Positions 17,826 through 27,746 of a stretch of DNA of 64,000 nt are shown one piece after another. Below the pieces are notes generated by a model. It made no database searches. It saw only the letters and a program-made list of their open reading frames with translations, and was not told the DNA's origin. Position 1 is the first letter of the stretch; every line of letters starts with the position of its first letter. The position numbers and the translations under genes are program-made. This DNA comes from Roseiarcus sp963741405 (GTDB lineage: Bacteria; Pseudomonadota; Alphaproteobacteria; Rhizobiales; Beijerinckiaceae): assembly GCA_963741405.1 (NCBI GenBank), contig CAVUHX010000037.1:1-64000 (forward strand), given 5' to 3'.

Positions 17826-18739
17826 CCACAGCCTGCGACCCGACCCGCGACGACCCGCGCCTCGCCGCAATCGCAAGCTGGTTCGAGACGCTGCAGGCGC
17901 GGATCGTGGCGGCGATGGAGGCGCTCGAAGACGCATTTGGCGGCGCTCCTGAAGCCGGCGAGCCCGGCCGCTTCTCCATGGAGCCCTGGGAGCGGACGGA
18001 CGCGAGCGGCGCCGCAGGGGGCGGCGGGCGCATGGCGATCCTGCGCGGACGGCTGTTCGAGAAGCTGGGCGCGCACCGCTCGACGGTCTTCGGCGCCTTC
18101 CCGGCCGAATTTGCGAAGCAAATTCCAGGGGCGGCGGACGATCCGCGCTTCTGGGCGGCCGGCGTCTCGGTCATCGCCCATCCGTGGAGCCCGCACGTTC
18201 CGACGGCGCACATGAACGTGCGCCTGGTGCGCACCACCAGGACCTGGTTTGGCGGCGGCGCCGATCTGACGCCGATGCTGGACGCTCGCCGGACGCAAAG
18301 CGATCCGGACGCGCTCGCCTTTCACGCCGCCATGCGCGCAGCCTGCGAGCGCCATCCGAAGATCGCCGACGCGCAGCGCTACCGGGCCTGGTGCGATGAG
18401 TATTTCTTTCTCAAGCACCGCAACGAGCCACGCGGAATCGGCGGGATCTTCTTCGACGGGCTGAACAGCGCAGGCGACGCCCGCAATTCGGCGTTCGACG
18501 CCGATTTCGCGTTCGTGCGCGACGTTGGCGAAAGCTTTGTCGCGGCCTATTCGGATGTCGTCCGGCGGAACGCGGCGAAAGCGTGGAATGCGGCGGAGCG
18601 CGAGGAACAATTGATCCGGCGCGGTCGTTACGTCGAGTTCAATCTGCTTTACGACCGGGGCACAATCTTCGGGCTAAAGACGGGCGGTAATGTCGCATCC
18701 ATTCTCTCCTCCATGCCGCCCGAGGCGCGCTGGCCCTGA
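17822..18739 (+). CDS. hemF: Oxygen-dependent coproporphyrinogen III oxidase
   Basis: A 305-residue enzyme that oxidatively decarboxylates coproporphyrinogen III to protoporphyrinogen IX using O2. Family motifs: SVIAHPWSPHVPTAHMNVR, WFGGGADLTPM, WCDEYFFLKHRNEPRGIGG, and RRGRYVEFNLLYDRGTIFGL. It begins at the ATG overlapping the hemE stop; the open frame extends upstream inside hemE but without homology. Use of the oxygen-dependent form suits aerobic or microaerobic growth. Confidence 0.95.
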   Translation: MTTACDPTRDDPRLAAIASWFETLQARIVAAMEALEDAFGGAPEAGEPGRFSMEPWERTDASGAAGGGGRMAILRGRLFEKLGAHRSTVFGAFPAEFAKQIPGAADDPRFWAAGVSVIAHPWSPHVPTAHMNVRLVRTTRTWFGGGADLTPMLDARRTQSDPDALAFHAAMRAACERHPKIADAQRYRAWCDEYFFLKHRNEPRGIGGIFFDGLNSAGDARNSAFDADFAFVRDVGESFVAAYSDVVRRNAAKAWNAAEREEQLIRRGRYVEFNLLYDRGTIFGLKTGGNVASILSSMPPEARWP

Positions 18740-18766
18740 GCGGCCCAACTCTCGCGAGGATTCTAT

Positions 18767-19630
18767 ATGATCAATGCTTCGGAATCCGGACGCTTCCGCA
18801 TTGGCGGCGCGTTCGATGTCAACCGTCTCGGCTTCGGCGCGATGCGCATCGTCGGGAGCGGAATCTGGGGTCCCTCCGAGGATCGACCCGAAGCTCTGAG
18901 GACGCTGAGGCGCCTGCGGGAACTTGGCGTCGATTTCATCGACACGGCCGATTCCTATGGGCCGGACTTCTCCGAGGACCTGCTCCGCGAGGCGCTCCAC
19001 CCCTATGGGAACATTCATGTCGCCACCAAAGGCGGGCTTGCGCGCACTGGCCCGAACGTCTGGATCCCGCTCGGTCGGCCCGAATACCTGATCCAGCAGG
19101 CGCACAAGAGCCGATGGCGGCTCGGGGTCGAGTCGATTGATCTGTGGCAGTTGCACCGCATCGATTCGAAAGTGCCGGCGAACGAGCAGTTCGACGCGAT
19201 CAAGACGCTGATCCGGGATGGCGTGATCCGTTGCGCCGGCTTGTCGGAGGTGAGCGTCGCCGAGATCGAGGCGGCGTCGAAGCACTTCCCGGTCGCGACC
19301 GTGCAGAACCAGTACAATCTCGCCGACCGGAAGAGCGAGGTCGTGCTCGATTACTGCGAGAAGCACGGGATCGGCTTCATTCCGTGGTACCCGCTCAACG
19401 CCGGCGACCTCGCCAGGGAAGGGTCGGCGCTCGACGCGACCGCCAAGGCGCATGAAGCCACGCCCGGCCAGATCGCGCTCGCATGGCTCCTCAAGCGCAG
19501 CCCCGTCATGCTGCCCATTCCCGGCACAGGCAAGGTCGCGCATCTCGAGGAGAACGTCGGCGCGGCGGCGATCAGGCTGTCCGACGAGGAGTTCGCGGGC
19601 CTCGACCGGGTCGGGCGCAGGGCGAGCTGA
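18767..19630 (+). CDS. Aldo/keto reductase
   Basis: A 287-residue NADPH-dependent oxidoreductase with the AKR barrel. The tetrad can be seen: Asp in GVDFIDTADSYG with its Tyr, Lys in IHVATKGGLA, and His in WQLHRID. The NADPH loop IPGTGKVAHLEENVGAAAI is at the C-terminus. Such proteins reduce aldehydes or ketones; the substrate is unknown. It follows hemF after 27 bases with AGGA before its ATG and may share the transcript. It ends six bases before the truncated transporter at 19637 on the other strand. Confidence 0.9.
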   Translation: MINASESGRFRIGGAFDVNRLGFGAMRIVGSGIWGPSEDRPEALRTLRRLRELGVDFIDTADSYGPDFSEDLLREALHPYGNIHVATKGGLARTGPNVWIPLGRPEYLIQQAHKSRWRLGVESIDLWQLHRIDSKVPANEQFDAIKTLIRDGVIRCAGLSEVSVAEIEAASKHFPVATVQNQYNLADRKSEVVLDYCEKHGIGFIPWYPLNAGDLAREGSALDATAKAHEATPGQIALAWLLKRSPVMLPIPGTGKVAHLEENVGAAAIRLSDEEFAGLDRVGRRAS

Positions 19631-19636
19631 GAAGGC

Positions 19637-20281
19637 TCAATCATTGACAGAATCTGACGCATCGGCGCGGCGCCGAGATCCAGCCGCGTCGGGCGTCTCC
19701 GCCGCGCCGCCTGCGGGGCTGATTTCGACAATGAGAACCCCGCCCAAAATAAGCGCGCAGCCTGCGAGAGCGATGGATGAGAGTCGCTCGCCGAATTGCC
19801 AAGCGCCCGCTATCGCGGCGAAGACGCCTTCGAGCGCCAGGATCAAAGCCGCTTCGGAGGGCGGCGTGTGGCCGAGCGCCAGCAGTTGGATCGTGAAGCC
19901 GACGCCGCCCGCAACAATTCCGGCATAGGCAAGCGCCGTCGCCGTCCCCTGCAGACCACCGAGCGTGGTCGTTTCGAAGGCTGCCGCGCTGGCGCAGCCC
20001 AACACAAAACACACGGCATATTGCGCGAACGCGAGCGTGAACGGGCGTGGCGCTCGCGCAAGGAACATCGGCGTCATCGCGATGACGAGCGCCCAGGCGA
20101 CGTCGGCGATCAGCAGCGCGCCATCACCGGCCGCGAGGGCGAGCGTCTGCCCACTTGTTGCGAGCGCCCAGGCGCCGACGATCGAGACAGCGGATGCTAC
20201 AAGCACGCGTAAACCGGGCCGCCGACCTGTCAGCGCCCATACGGCGATCGGCGTCAGCACGACATAGAGCGCAGTCAGGAA
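19637..20281 (-). pseudogene. EamA/DMT-family transporter, N-terminally truncated
   Basis: The C-terminal 215 residues of a ten-helix drug/metabolite transporter: FLTALYVVLTPIAVWALTG, a second EamA repeat with PPSEAALILALEGVFAAIAG, and a final LAGCALILGGVLIVEIS. The first part, about five helices, is missing. At 20281/20282 the sequence switches without a gap to an MFS transporter fragment on the other strand. With no start codon and half its helices gone it should not function. Confidence 0.82.
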
Positions 20282-20848
20282 TCGTTCGACGTCGGGCTCG
20301 CGCCGTATGGCAGGCGCGGGCTCGAGGCGCCGCCGAAACAGAATCCGGCCTTCGGAGCGCTCCTGACGACGCCGTTGCATGCGCTGTGGGAAGCGCGCTC
20401 CAGCAGGACTTTCTGGGTCCTGTTCGCGACGTTCTATGTCTGCGGTCTCTCGACCAACGGCCTCATTCAGACCCACTGGATTTCGCTCTGCGGCGACTAT
20501 GGCGTCACGCCGGTGAGCGCGGCGGGAGCGCTGGCCGTCATCGGCGTGTTCGACTTCTTTGGCACGCTTGCGTCGGGCTGGCTGTCCGACCGCTATGACA
20601 ACCGCTGGCTCCTGTTCATCTATTACGGACTTCGCGGACTGTCCTTGATTGCGCTGCCGTTCACGGACTTTTCTGTCATCGGGTTGTCGGCCTTCGCCCT
20701 CTTCTATGGCCTCGACTGGGTCGCGACCGTTCCGCCGACCGTGCAGCTGACGGCCGAGCGGTTCGGCGCCGAGCGGTCGAACCTGACCTTCGGCTGGATC
20801 TTCGCCGCCCATCAGCTCGGCGCGGCGACGGCGGCGTTCGGCGCTGGA
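20282..20848 (+). pseudogene. MFS transporter, internal/C-terminal fragment
   Basis: The frame begins abruptly with SFDVGLAPYGRRGLEAPPKQNPAFGALL, the central loop of an MFS carrier, then gives helices such as TFWVLFATFYVCGLSTNGLIQTHW, the SDRYDNR loop and HQLGAATAAFGAG. The N-terminal half is lost at the junction with the EamA fragment. The C-terminal helices are lost at about 20848, where the sequence turns into unrelated DNA leading to the mobile-element block. The fragment keeps good codon structure, so the loss looks recent. Confidence 0.82.
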
Positions 20849-20989
20849 TCTCCTCGAAGCCCTCGCCACCTTCATAATCCCACCCCACCTCCTCACAACC
20901 CAAAAAATCGAATAGGACCCTCGCCACGGCCGACTTTTAGAATTGCTGGTTTGTAGCCTTGCTGCTTTGATTCGGAAGCGAGGTGTGAG

Positions 20990-22831
20990 GTGATGGCGGG
21001 TCGACGGCGGGCGATTGAATTGGCGATTGGCGAGGAGGATGTGGCGGCGTTGGGCGCGATTGCCCGCTCGCGAACGGAATCGGCGAGCCGGGTTGATCGA
21101 GCGCGGATGCTGCTGGCCTACCGGGAAGACGGATCGTTTTTTGCGGTGGGGCGAGCCTTGGGCGCGCACCATCAGACCGTCCAGCGCTGTGTCGAGCGGG
21201 CGTTGGTCTATGGCCCGATGGCGGCGCTCGACGATCGACCGCGGCCCGGCAGGGAGGCGACGATCACCGCCGAGGCCAAGGCATGGGTTGTCGACCTCGC
21301 CTGCCGCAAGGCCAAGGACCTCGGCTATCCCCACGAATTGTGGACAACGCGGCTTCTCGCCTGCCATGCGCGTGAGCATGGGCCGGCGGAGGGCCACGCT
21401 TGCCTTGCCAAGTTGGCTCAGGGGACGGTGTGCAATATCCTCAACGAGCAGGAGATCAAGCCGCACAAGGTCCGCTATTACCTGGAACGCCGCGATCCGG
21501 AGTTCAAGCAGAAGATGGCGGAGGTTCTGTGCGTCTATGGCGAGGTGAAGCTTATTCGGGAGAGCGCGGCCGCCGCGAAGCAAAAGCCGAGCGATGCGGT
21601 GGCGATTGTCTCCTACGATGAAAAGCCCGGCATTCAGGCAATCGCCACGACGGCCCCGGACCTGCCGCCCGAGCCCGGCAGACATGCGACCTTCGGGCGC
21701 GACTACGAGTACAAGCGCCACGGCACGGTCAGCTTGCTGGCCGGCATTGATCTGCTCACCGGCCAGGTCCACGCTCTCGTCAAGGACCGCCACCGCAGCC
21801 GCGAATTCATTGAATTCCTCAAGCTCCTCGACGCCGCCTATCCGAGCCATACGGCGATCAAGCTGATCCTCGACAATCATTCGGCGCACATCTCCAAGGA
21901 GACCAAGGGCGGCGGGGTGGCACGCTTCGAAGTCGTGGAAGATGAGGCGCACATCGTCCAACTCATCTTCTCGTGGATCGGGCTGGATCGGCTGAGCCTG
22001 CGCGAAGTGTGTCGGCGATTGCATCAAATGGGCTGTCGGACCCGGCGCGGCTCGATATATTGGCATGCTTCCACGATCCGCGGCATGTTGGACAATCCCG
22101 CCTATATGGGGCGCGCCGCTTTCGGGCGAGCCCACTTTCTGGCGCCTCGGCCCCGCCTGCGACCGATCCGGGGACACCTGAAACCGTCGCCGCGGGCGAC
22201 CCCCCGCGTGGCCACGCCACGCGACGAATGGATCGAGATTCCGGTTCCCGCCTTGATTGATCCCGCCTTGTTCGAAGCGGCTCATGGCCAGCTCGACGAG
22301 AACCGAAGCCGGAAACGAAATCGTGAGCGCGGCCAGCGCTGGCTACTGCAAGGCCTGACGGTTTGTCGGTGTTGCGGCTATGCCTACTACGGCAAGACGG
22401 CGCCGCGATCACGCACGTATGAGCCGGCAAATACCTTGCGCTATTATCACTGTACGGGCGCGGACGGCTACCGTTTCAATGGCAAAGCGGTATGCCAAAA
22501 CGGACCTGTGCGCGGCGACCAGTCGGAGCAAGTCGTTTGGAGCCAAGTGAGATCTCTCCTGGAGCAGCCGGATGGCGTGGCCGACGAATATCGGCGACGC
22601 ATCAGCCTGGCGCATGATGGAGCCGCGATGCCCGACGAGATCGTCCGTCTCAATCGGCAGATAACGACGATGCGGCGCGGCGTCGGTCGGCTGATCGACA
22701 GCTATGCGGAGGGTCTCATCGACAAGACGGAGTTCAAGCCGCGGATCGCGGGTCTGAAGCAGCACCTTTCCCAACTCCGGGAGCGGCATCCCACAATCCC
22801 CGATCAAATCTGGGCGCGCGCCTTGGCGTGA
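20990..22831 (+). pseudogene. Chimera: IS630-type transposase fragment fused to large serine recombinase C-terminus
   Basis: One 613-codon frame holds two unrelated halves. Residues 1 to about 303 are an IS630-type DDE transposase: an N-terminal helix-turn-helix, SYDEKPGIQAIATTAP, and LILDNHSAHISKET with the second catalytic Asp. The segment with the final Glu is absent. From about residue 306 (GGGVARFEVVEDEAHIV) the text is the DNA-binding part of a large serine recombinase: the recombinase domain (LSLREVCRRLHQMGC), a zinc ribbon (CRCCGYAYYGK and later CQNG) and a coiled-coil region. The catalytic Ser domain is absent. The junction is at about 21900. Neither half can be catalytic, so I treat it as a fused remnant. 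The 209 bases after it (22832-23040) show nothing recognisable. Confidence 0.85.
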
Positions 22832-23040
22832 CCGATTTTGCGGTCTCGAGGGGCTGGCAAGGTCACGGCGTCGAGTTTTCGGTCACCTCCTCTGCTTCAT
22901 CTTCGCGCGCCGCGAGTCGTGCAACGATCGGGTGCAACTTGCGCGAGTCGGGCCGCTTTCGCGCGGACGCAGTTTATCATGGCTGCTGCAGGCGGCGGCC
23001 GCGGACGCGCGGTTTCGGATGGGGAGCGAGTGGTTTTGCG

Positions 23041-24555
23041 TCATCCGGCCGGTCCATGCGCGAGCGCGCGGATCCTCGCGCGCGCGTCGAGGATCGTCGC
23101 CAGCGCCTCGGCTCCGCCGCCCAGCCGAACGATCACCTGGCGAGCGTGGCTGACCACGCGCCCAGGCAGGCCGATCACATGGAAACGCAGAGCCTTCATG
23201 CGTTTGCTCGCCCAGCCCTCGCCCAGCGCCAGGCAATTCATCGCCGCGTTCAGGTTGAACGCCAGGATCGACAGGGCCCACCAGGCCGCGTTGGCCCCGA
23301 ACAAGCCCGAAGGCATCTGCCCTCCGGCCAAGTCGGACTTCAACCCCGAATGGACCTCCTCGCTCTTGCCGCAGCGTTCGCGCAACCACCCGATCACGCC
23401 GTCGCCCGGACCCTGGCGGTTGGTCACGACGCCGAACAGCTTGGGGAGTCCCTTGCGGCCGAAGCCTCCTGTCGGGAACGGCAGTTTCTCCTCGCCGCCC
23501 AGCGCCAATTGGCGCAGCGGCTCGCGCATCGCCAGAAAACGATAATCGGCGCGCTTGCCGCTGTGTCCGGCCCAATTGGGCGCGTAGGCCACCTCGGCCC
23601 ATTCCTGATCGGTCGCGTAAGACTTGTCCCCCACCCGTCGGATCAGCGGGCGCCACTCGCTTTCCGCCGTCGCCAGCACGGCCGTGCGAAACGCTTCGGT
23701 CACGTCGGCGCCGACCGCGAACTCGATCACGCCGAAGCGCGGGTCCTTGCCCTCGCCGCAGTACAGCAACAATTCCTCTTGATAACCCGCCGTGTCCGAG
23801 CGCAGCGAGACTGTCTTCACGCTGTCGGGCAAATGGGGCAGGCAGTCCTTCAGGACACGCAATTGTTCGTGTCCAGCCGGAACGTTGCCATCGCGAAACT
23901 CCGAATAGAGCATCGCGCCCTGTTCAGACCACCAGCAATTCAGCGGCTGATAGGCCTTGAACTTCTTGTAGCAGAACAGCGCGTCGCGCTTGTGCGTCTC
24001 GATCAGCGTGGCGTCCATGTCCAGCGTCGCCGTCGTCGCCTGCGCATGCTCTTGCGCGAACGCCAGCAGCGACCGGTTCACCCGCCAAAGTCCCTGGAGT
24101 TCCCTCGTGACCTCGGGAATGAAAGCCGTTCCCGCCGCCGCCTTGGGCGAGGCCGGGTCATGGAAACGCGCCAACCAGGCCGACAGCGCCGAAGGCGAGG
24201 GCGTCGCGCGCTCCCGCTCGCGCCGCCACCGGGTCTTCAACGCGCGACGTTCGGCTCGAGACAGCAAATCCTTCTCGATCGCCCGAAAAATCGCCGAAAA
24301 CTCGCCGTCGCGCTCCAACCGCTCGATGTCGTCAACGCAATCGCCGCCGGCCAGGTTCAGCAACACCACCGCCAGAACCATCTGGATGTCCAGCCAGCCC
24401 TGGCTTCCCGCCACGCCAACATGCCGCTGGATCGCCGCCCCCAGCCCACTGGCCTTCACCAGATCGAGATAGACCGCAAGACCGGCCAACGACGTCAACC
24501 CATGGCGCGACGAATCACTCTCGTATTGGAAATCAAGCACGCCCTGTGCCAACAT
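23041..24555 (-). CDS. IS1380-family transposase
   Basis: About 504 residues, full length for this family of DDE transposases: GLTSLAGLAVYLDLV near the start, VLLNLAGGDCVDDIERLERDGEF, TATLDMDATLIETHKRDALFCYKKFK (first catalytic Asp region), SLRSDTAGYQEELL (second), and ERCGKSEEVHSGLKSDLAGG (Glu). The frame is open back to 24723, but the extra 56 residues are weak, so I start at the ATG at 24555. A second, partial copy of the same element is split into two pieces near 41.4 and 43.4 kb. The element appears intact here. Confidence 0.82.
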   Translation of the reverse strand: MLAQGVLDFQYESDSSRHGLTSLAGLAVYLDLVKASGLGAAIQRHVGVAGSQGWLDIQMVLAVVLLNLAGGDCVDDIERLERDGEFSAIFRAIEKDLLSRAERRALKTRWRRERERATPSPSALSAWLARFHDPASPKAAAGTAFIPEVTRELQGLWRVNRSLLAFAQEHAQATTATLDMDATLIETHKRDALFCYKKFKAYQPLNCWWSEQGAMLYSEFRDGNVPAGHEQLRVLKDCLPHLPDSVKTVSLRSDTAGYQEELLLYCGEGKDPRFGVIEFAVGADVTEAFRTAVLATAESEWRPLIRRVGDKSYATDQEWAEVAYAPNWAGHSGKRADYRFLAMREPLRQLALGGEEKLPFPTGGFGRKGLPKLFGVVTNRQGPGDGVIGWLRERCGKSEEVHSGLKSDLAGGQMPSGLFGANAAWWALSILAFNLNAAMNCLALGEGWASKRMKALRFHVIGLPGRVVSHARQVIVRLGGGAEALATILDARARIRALAHGPAG

Positions 24556-24686
24556 CCCCGCACCCCGTTGGTGATGGTTTTCGAGTCGCAAACCAAAACT
24601 ATCTCCTTGATCCCTCAAGGCCACGGGGAACTTCAATTTCTTGACGATAAATCTAGGTCGGCGCTGATCGGAGCTCGATACAGCCA

Positions 24687-25079
24687 ATGAATCGCAAGGA
24701 ACCCTTCTATTTCGGCAACGCAAATGCCGACCAGGTGTGCGGCAGCGGCTGGTTTGTCGGTCAGTTTGTTCCTGCCGAACTCGGATTCCGGCACCAGACG
24801 GACGTCGAACTGAAGTGGGGCGTGCATCCCGACGGGGACAAGCGAACTCGTCCCTGGGCGAACGAAAACGGCACGACCATCGCGATCCTGATCGAAGGCT
24901 GTTTGCGGGTCACGTTCCATCTCGACGGAACACATCAGGAGGTTGCGCTTCAGACGAAAGGCGATTACGTCGTTTTCGGACCCGAAGTCGTACACTCCTG
25001 GGAGGCGGTAGGCGACACGATAGTCCTGTCCGTGCGGTTTCCGTCGGTCGAGGTCGGATCACGAGCCAACCGCGCCTGA
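24687..25079 (+). CDS. Small cupin-fold protein
   Basis: A 130-residue single-domain protein with a beta-barrel pattern: WFVGQFVPAELGF, VELKWGVHPDGDKR, TIAILIEGCLRVTF, GDYVVFGPEVVHSWEAVGD and IVLSVRFPS. The alternation and the late VVHSW motif fit a small cupin. Close relatives are often labelled signal peptidase I in databases, which I think is a propagated error because no Ser-Lys protease motif is present. It is the only intact non-transposon gene between the IS1380 and the nested IS630 block, so it is probable cargo or a stranded chromosomal gene. The role is unknown; a sugar or small-metabolite sensor is one guess. Confidence 0.65.
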   Translation: MNRKEPFYFGNANADQVCGSGWFVGQFVPAELGFRHQTDVELKWGVHPDGDKRTRPWANENGTTIAILIEGCLRVTFHLDGTHQEVALQTKGDYVVFGPEVVHSWEAVGDTIVLSVRFPSVEVGSRANRA

Positions 25080-25204
25080 AAAGTTCGCCTCTCCAACAAT
25101 TCGACGAACGGACGGGACAACGGTCGGCAATCGACGCAACGCAAGCGGTTGTTTCCGGAGCGCAAATCGACCCCTTCCGCTCTCGGTGTCCACCACCCCA
25201 AATG

Positions 25205-25245
25205 TGTCCCGCCTTGGCGCAGCCCTGTGTCCCGCCTTGGCGCAG
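25205..25245 (+). repeat. Two direct copies of an 18-base repeat
   Basis: TGTCCCGCCTTGGCGCAG occurs at 25205-25222 and again at 25228-25245, five bases apart, in the 280-base gap between the cupin gene and the IS630 element. It may be the end motif of a lost insertion element. No gene is visible in the gap. Confidence 0.7.
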
Positions 25246-26602
25246 ACCGGGGCCCCTTACGTCCCACTCCACCATCGAGACGGCCCCGCACGATATTCGC
25301 GGGGCGAAATGAGATGGCCGCAGTCGATCAAAGAGGCGACGGCGTTAACGTCAAATATACCCCGACTCATTGAGACGGCGAAAAAATCGGTTGCCTAGCT
25401 GTGAGAAATCGATTCGTCTCGGGGCATGATTCGCGCTGGCTTCCTTTCTCCACCAGACCGGGCCGCCCTTGTCGCTCTGATGCGAAACGGGTCGGCTGCG
25501 CATCGGCTGACGCGCCGCGCGAACGCCATGCTGCTTTTGGACGACGGCTTGAGCTGCGAAGAGGTCGGCAAGGTTCTCTATCTCGACGACGACACGGTGC
25601 GTGGTTGGGCCAAGCTCTACGGCGAAGGCGGCCTCAATAGTCTGATGCGCTTTGACAGCGGCGGCAGCGCCAGCCATCTTTCGCAAGCGCAGGAAGAAGC
25701 GCTGAAAGCCTGGATCGCCGCGACATTGCCGCGTTCGACGCGTCAAGTCGGCGCCTATATCGAGCAGGAGTTCGGGGTCGTCTATGAGAGCCGCGCGGGG
25801 TTGATCGCCTTGCTGCATCGGCTTGGCCTCGAATATCACAAGCCTGAAGTCATCGGGCGCAAGCTCGACGCCAAGAAGCAACAGGCGTTCATCGCGGCCT
25901 ACGACGACCTCTTGAATTCGCTTGGCCCGGACGAGGCGGCGCTGTTCGTGGACGCCGTGCATCCGACACACGCCGCGCGGCCCGTCGGATGCGGGCCGGC
26001 CGAGGACAATCTGGCGATCGAGCAAACCAGCGGACGCCAGCGCCTCAACATTCACGGTGCGATCGATCTGGAGACCGGGAAAACCGCGATGATCGACGTT
26101 GAAACCGTCGACGCGGCTTCGACGATACGGCTACTGGAAGCGATCGAAGCGATGTATCCACTGCTCGTGCTGATCCACGTATTCTTGGACAATGCGCGTT
26201 ATCATCACGCCAAGATCGTGCAGGAGTGGCTGGCGCAGCCGGGGCGCCGCGTCACGCTGCATTTCATCCCGGCCTACTGCCCGCATTTGAACCCGATTGA
26301 GCGGCTGTGGGGCCTGATGCACAAGCATCTGACGCACAACAAGACTTACGCAACATATCGCGAATTCGCCGAGGTGGCGCTCGACTTCCTACGCAAAAAA
26401 GTCCCCAAATGCTGGCCAGAATTTTGCAAAATTGGTATCTCCTTCACACCCGTTAAGCTGATTTCTTTGTCCTGGCGTGACCGACAATCGAACTGTAAGG
26501 CGCGGGGTCGACCGCAATCGCCTGCTGGGCGAGCCTGTGGAACAGCAACCCGCGAGCATTTGAGCGTCGCCGGTTGAACCGAAAAGTGAATTCGTCGAGG
26601 TA

Positions 26603-27746
26603 TACTCCGCTCACGCCAAGATGCGAAAATTGGCGGGGCGGATTATGCGGAAATTATCTGTGATCGAATCGGCGATTTCTCCCCATCGACTGGGGACTTC
26701 GGCGCGCAGGAAGTGGAGCATCGCGTCGGCGAATTCACGATATGTGGGATAGGTCCTGTTGTGGGTCAGAGACTTGTGCATCACGCCCCACAACCGCTCG
26801 ATCGGGTTCAGATGCGGGCAGTAGGCGGGGATGAAATGCAGCTTGATGCGTCTGCCGGGCTGCGCCAGCCACTCTCGCACAAGAGCGGCATGATGATAGC
26901 GCGCATTGTCCAGAAACACGTGGATCAGCGCCAGCAGTGGATACATCGCCTCGATCGCTTGCAGCAGCCGGATGGTTGAGGCGGCGTCGACGGTTTCGAC
27001 GTCGATCATCGCCGTCTTGCCGGTTTCGAGATCGATGGCCCCGTGAATGTTCAGGCGCTGGCGTCCGCTGGTCTGCTCGATCGCCAGATGCTCCTTCGCC
27101 GGCGCCCAACAGCCGACGGGGCGCGCCGCATGGGTCGGATGCACGGCGTCCACGAACAGCACAGCCTCGTCCGGCCCCAGCGAATTCAGCACGTTCTCGT
27201 AGGTTTCGATGAACGCCTGCTGTTTTTCCGGGTCGAGCTTGCGTCCGATCGTCTCGGGCTTGTGGTATTCGAGCCCGAGCCGATGCAGCATCGCCACCAG
27301 CCCAGAACGGCTCTCATAAACGACGCCGAATTCCCTCTCGATATACGCGCCGACGTCGCGTGTCGAACGCGGCAAGGTCGCAGCGATCCACGACTGCAAC
27401 TTCGCTTCTTGATCTTCCGCCAGGCGCGGGCAGGAGCCGCCGCCGTCAAAGCGCGTCAATCCCTCGAGCCCGTCCTCCAGGAACAGCTGATGCCAGCGCC
27501 GGACGGTTTCGTCATCGACGAACAGCGCTGCGGCGACACGCTCACAGCTCCAGCCGTCGTCGAGAAGGACCAACGCGTTCGCCCGCCGCGCCAGACGATG
27601 CGCCGCCGAACCGTCTCGCGCCAACGCGATCAGATCGGCCCGGTCGTCAGCAGAAAGGTAACCCCCGCGAATCATCAACCAAACAAGAATCTGGATTTTG
27701 ATCCACGGCAACCCCCCTTGCCCCGCTTTCTCAATAAGTCAGGGTA
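26603..27746 (-). mobile_element. IS630-family element B (innermost of the nest)
   Basis: An intact-looking element of about 1.14 kb with TA at both flanks (26601-26602 and 27747-27748) and ends starting TACTCCGCTCACG on one side and TACCCTGACTTATTGAG on the complement of the other. It lies inside the IS1595 transposase gene. Having no insertions, it is the youngest of the three. Confidence 0.88.
26611..27675 (-). CDS. IS630-B transposase
   Basis: A 354-residue DDE transposase from the ATG at 27675 (MIRGGYLSADDRADLIALA). Helix-turn-helix SCERVAAALFVDDETVRRW; catalytic acids in LFVDAVHPTHAA, VFLDNARYHH and LNPIERLWGVMHK; ending ITDNFRIIRPANFRILA close to the element's end. The protein has no break. 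It is similar to, but clearly diverged from, IS630-A and C, so it came from a different source copy. Confidence 0.92.
   Translation of the reverse strand: MIRGGYLSADDRADLIALARDGSAAHRLARRANALVLLDDGWSCERVAAALFVDDETVRRWHQLFLEDGLEGLTRFDGGGSCPRLAEDQEAKLQSWIAATLPRSTRDVGAYIEREFGVVYESRSGLVAMLHRLGLEYHKPETIGRKLDPEKQQAFIETYENVLNSLGPDEAVLFVDAVHPTHAARPVGCWAPAKEHLAIEQTSGRQRLNIHGAIDLETGKTAMIDVETVDAASTIRLLQAIEAMYPLLALIHVFLDNARYHHAALVREWLAQPGRRIKLHFIPAYCPHLNPIERLWGVMHKSLTHNRTYPTYREFADAMLHFLRAEVPSRWGEIADSITDNFRIIRPANFRILA

Noticed and set aside
24556..24723. An N-terminal extension of the IS1380 transposase
   Set aside because: The 56 extra residues do not look like the family start, and an ATG at 24555 begins a family-like sequence.
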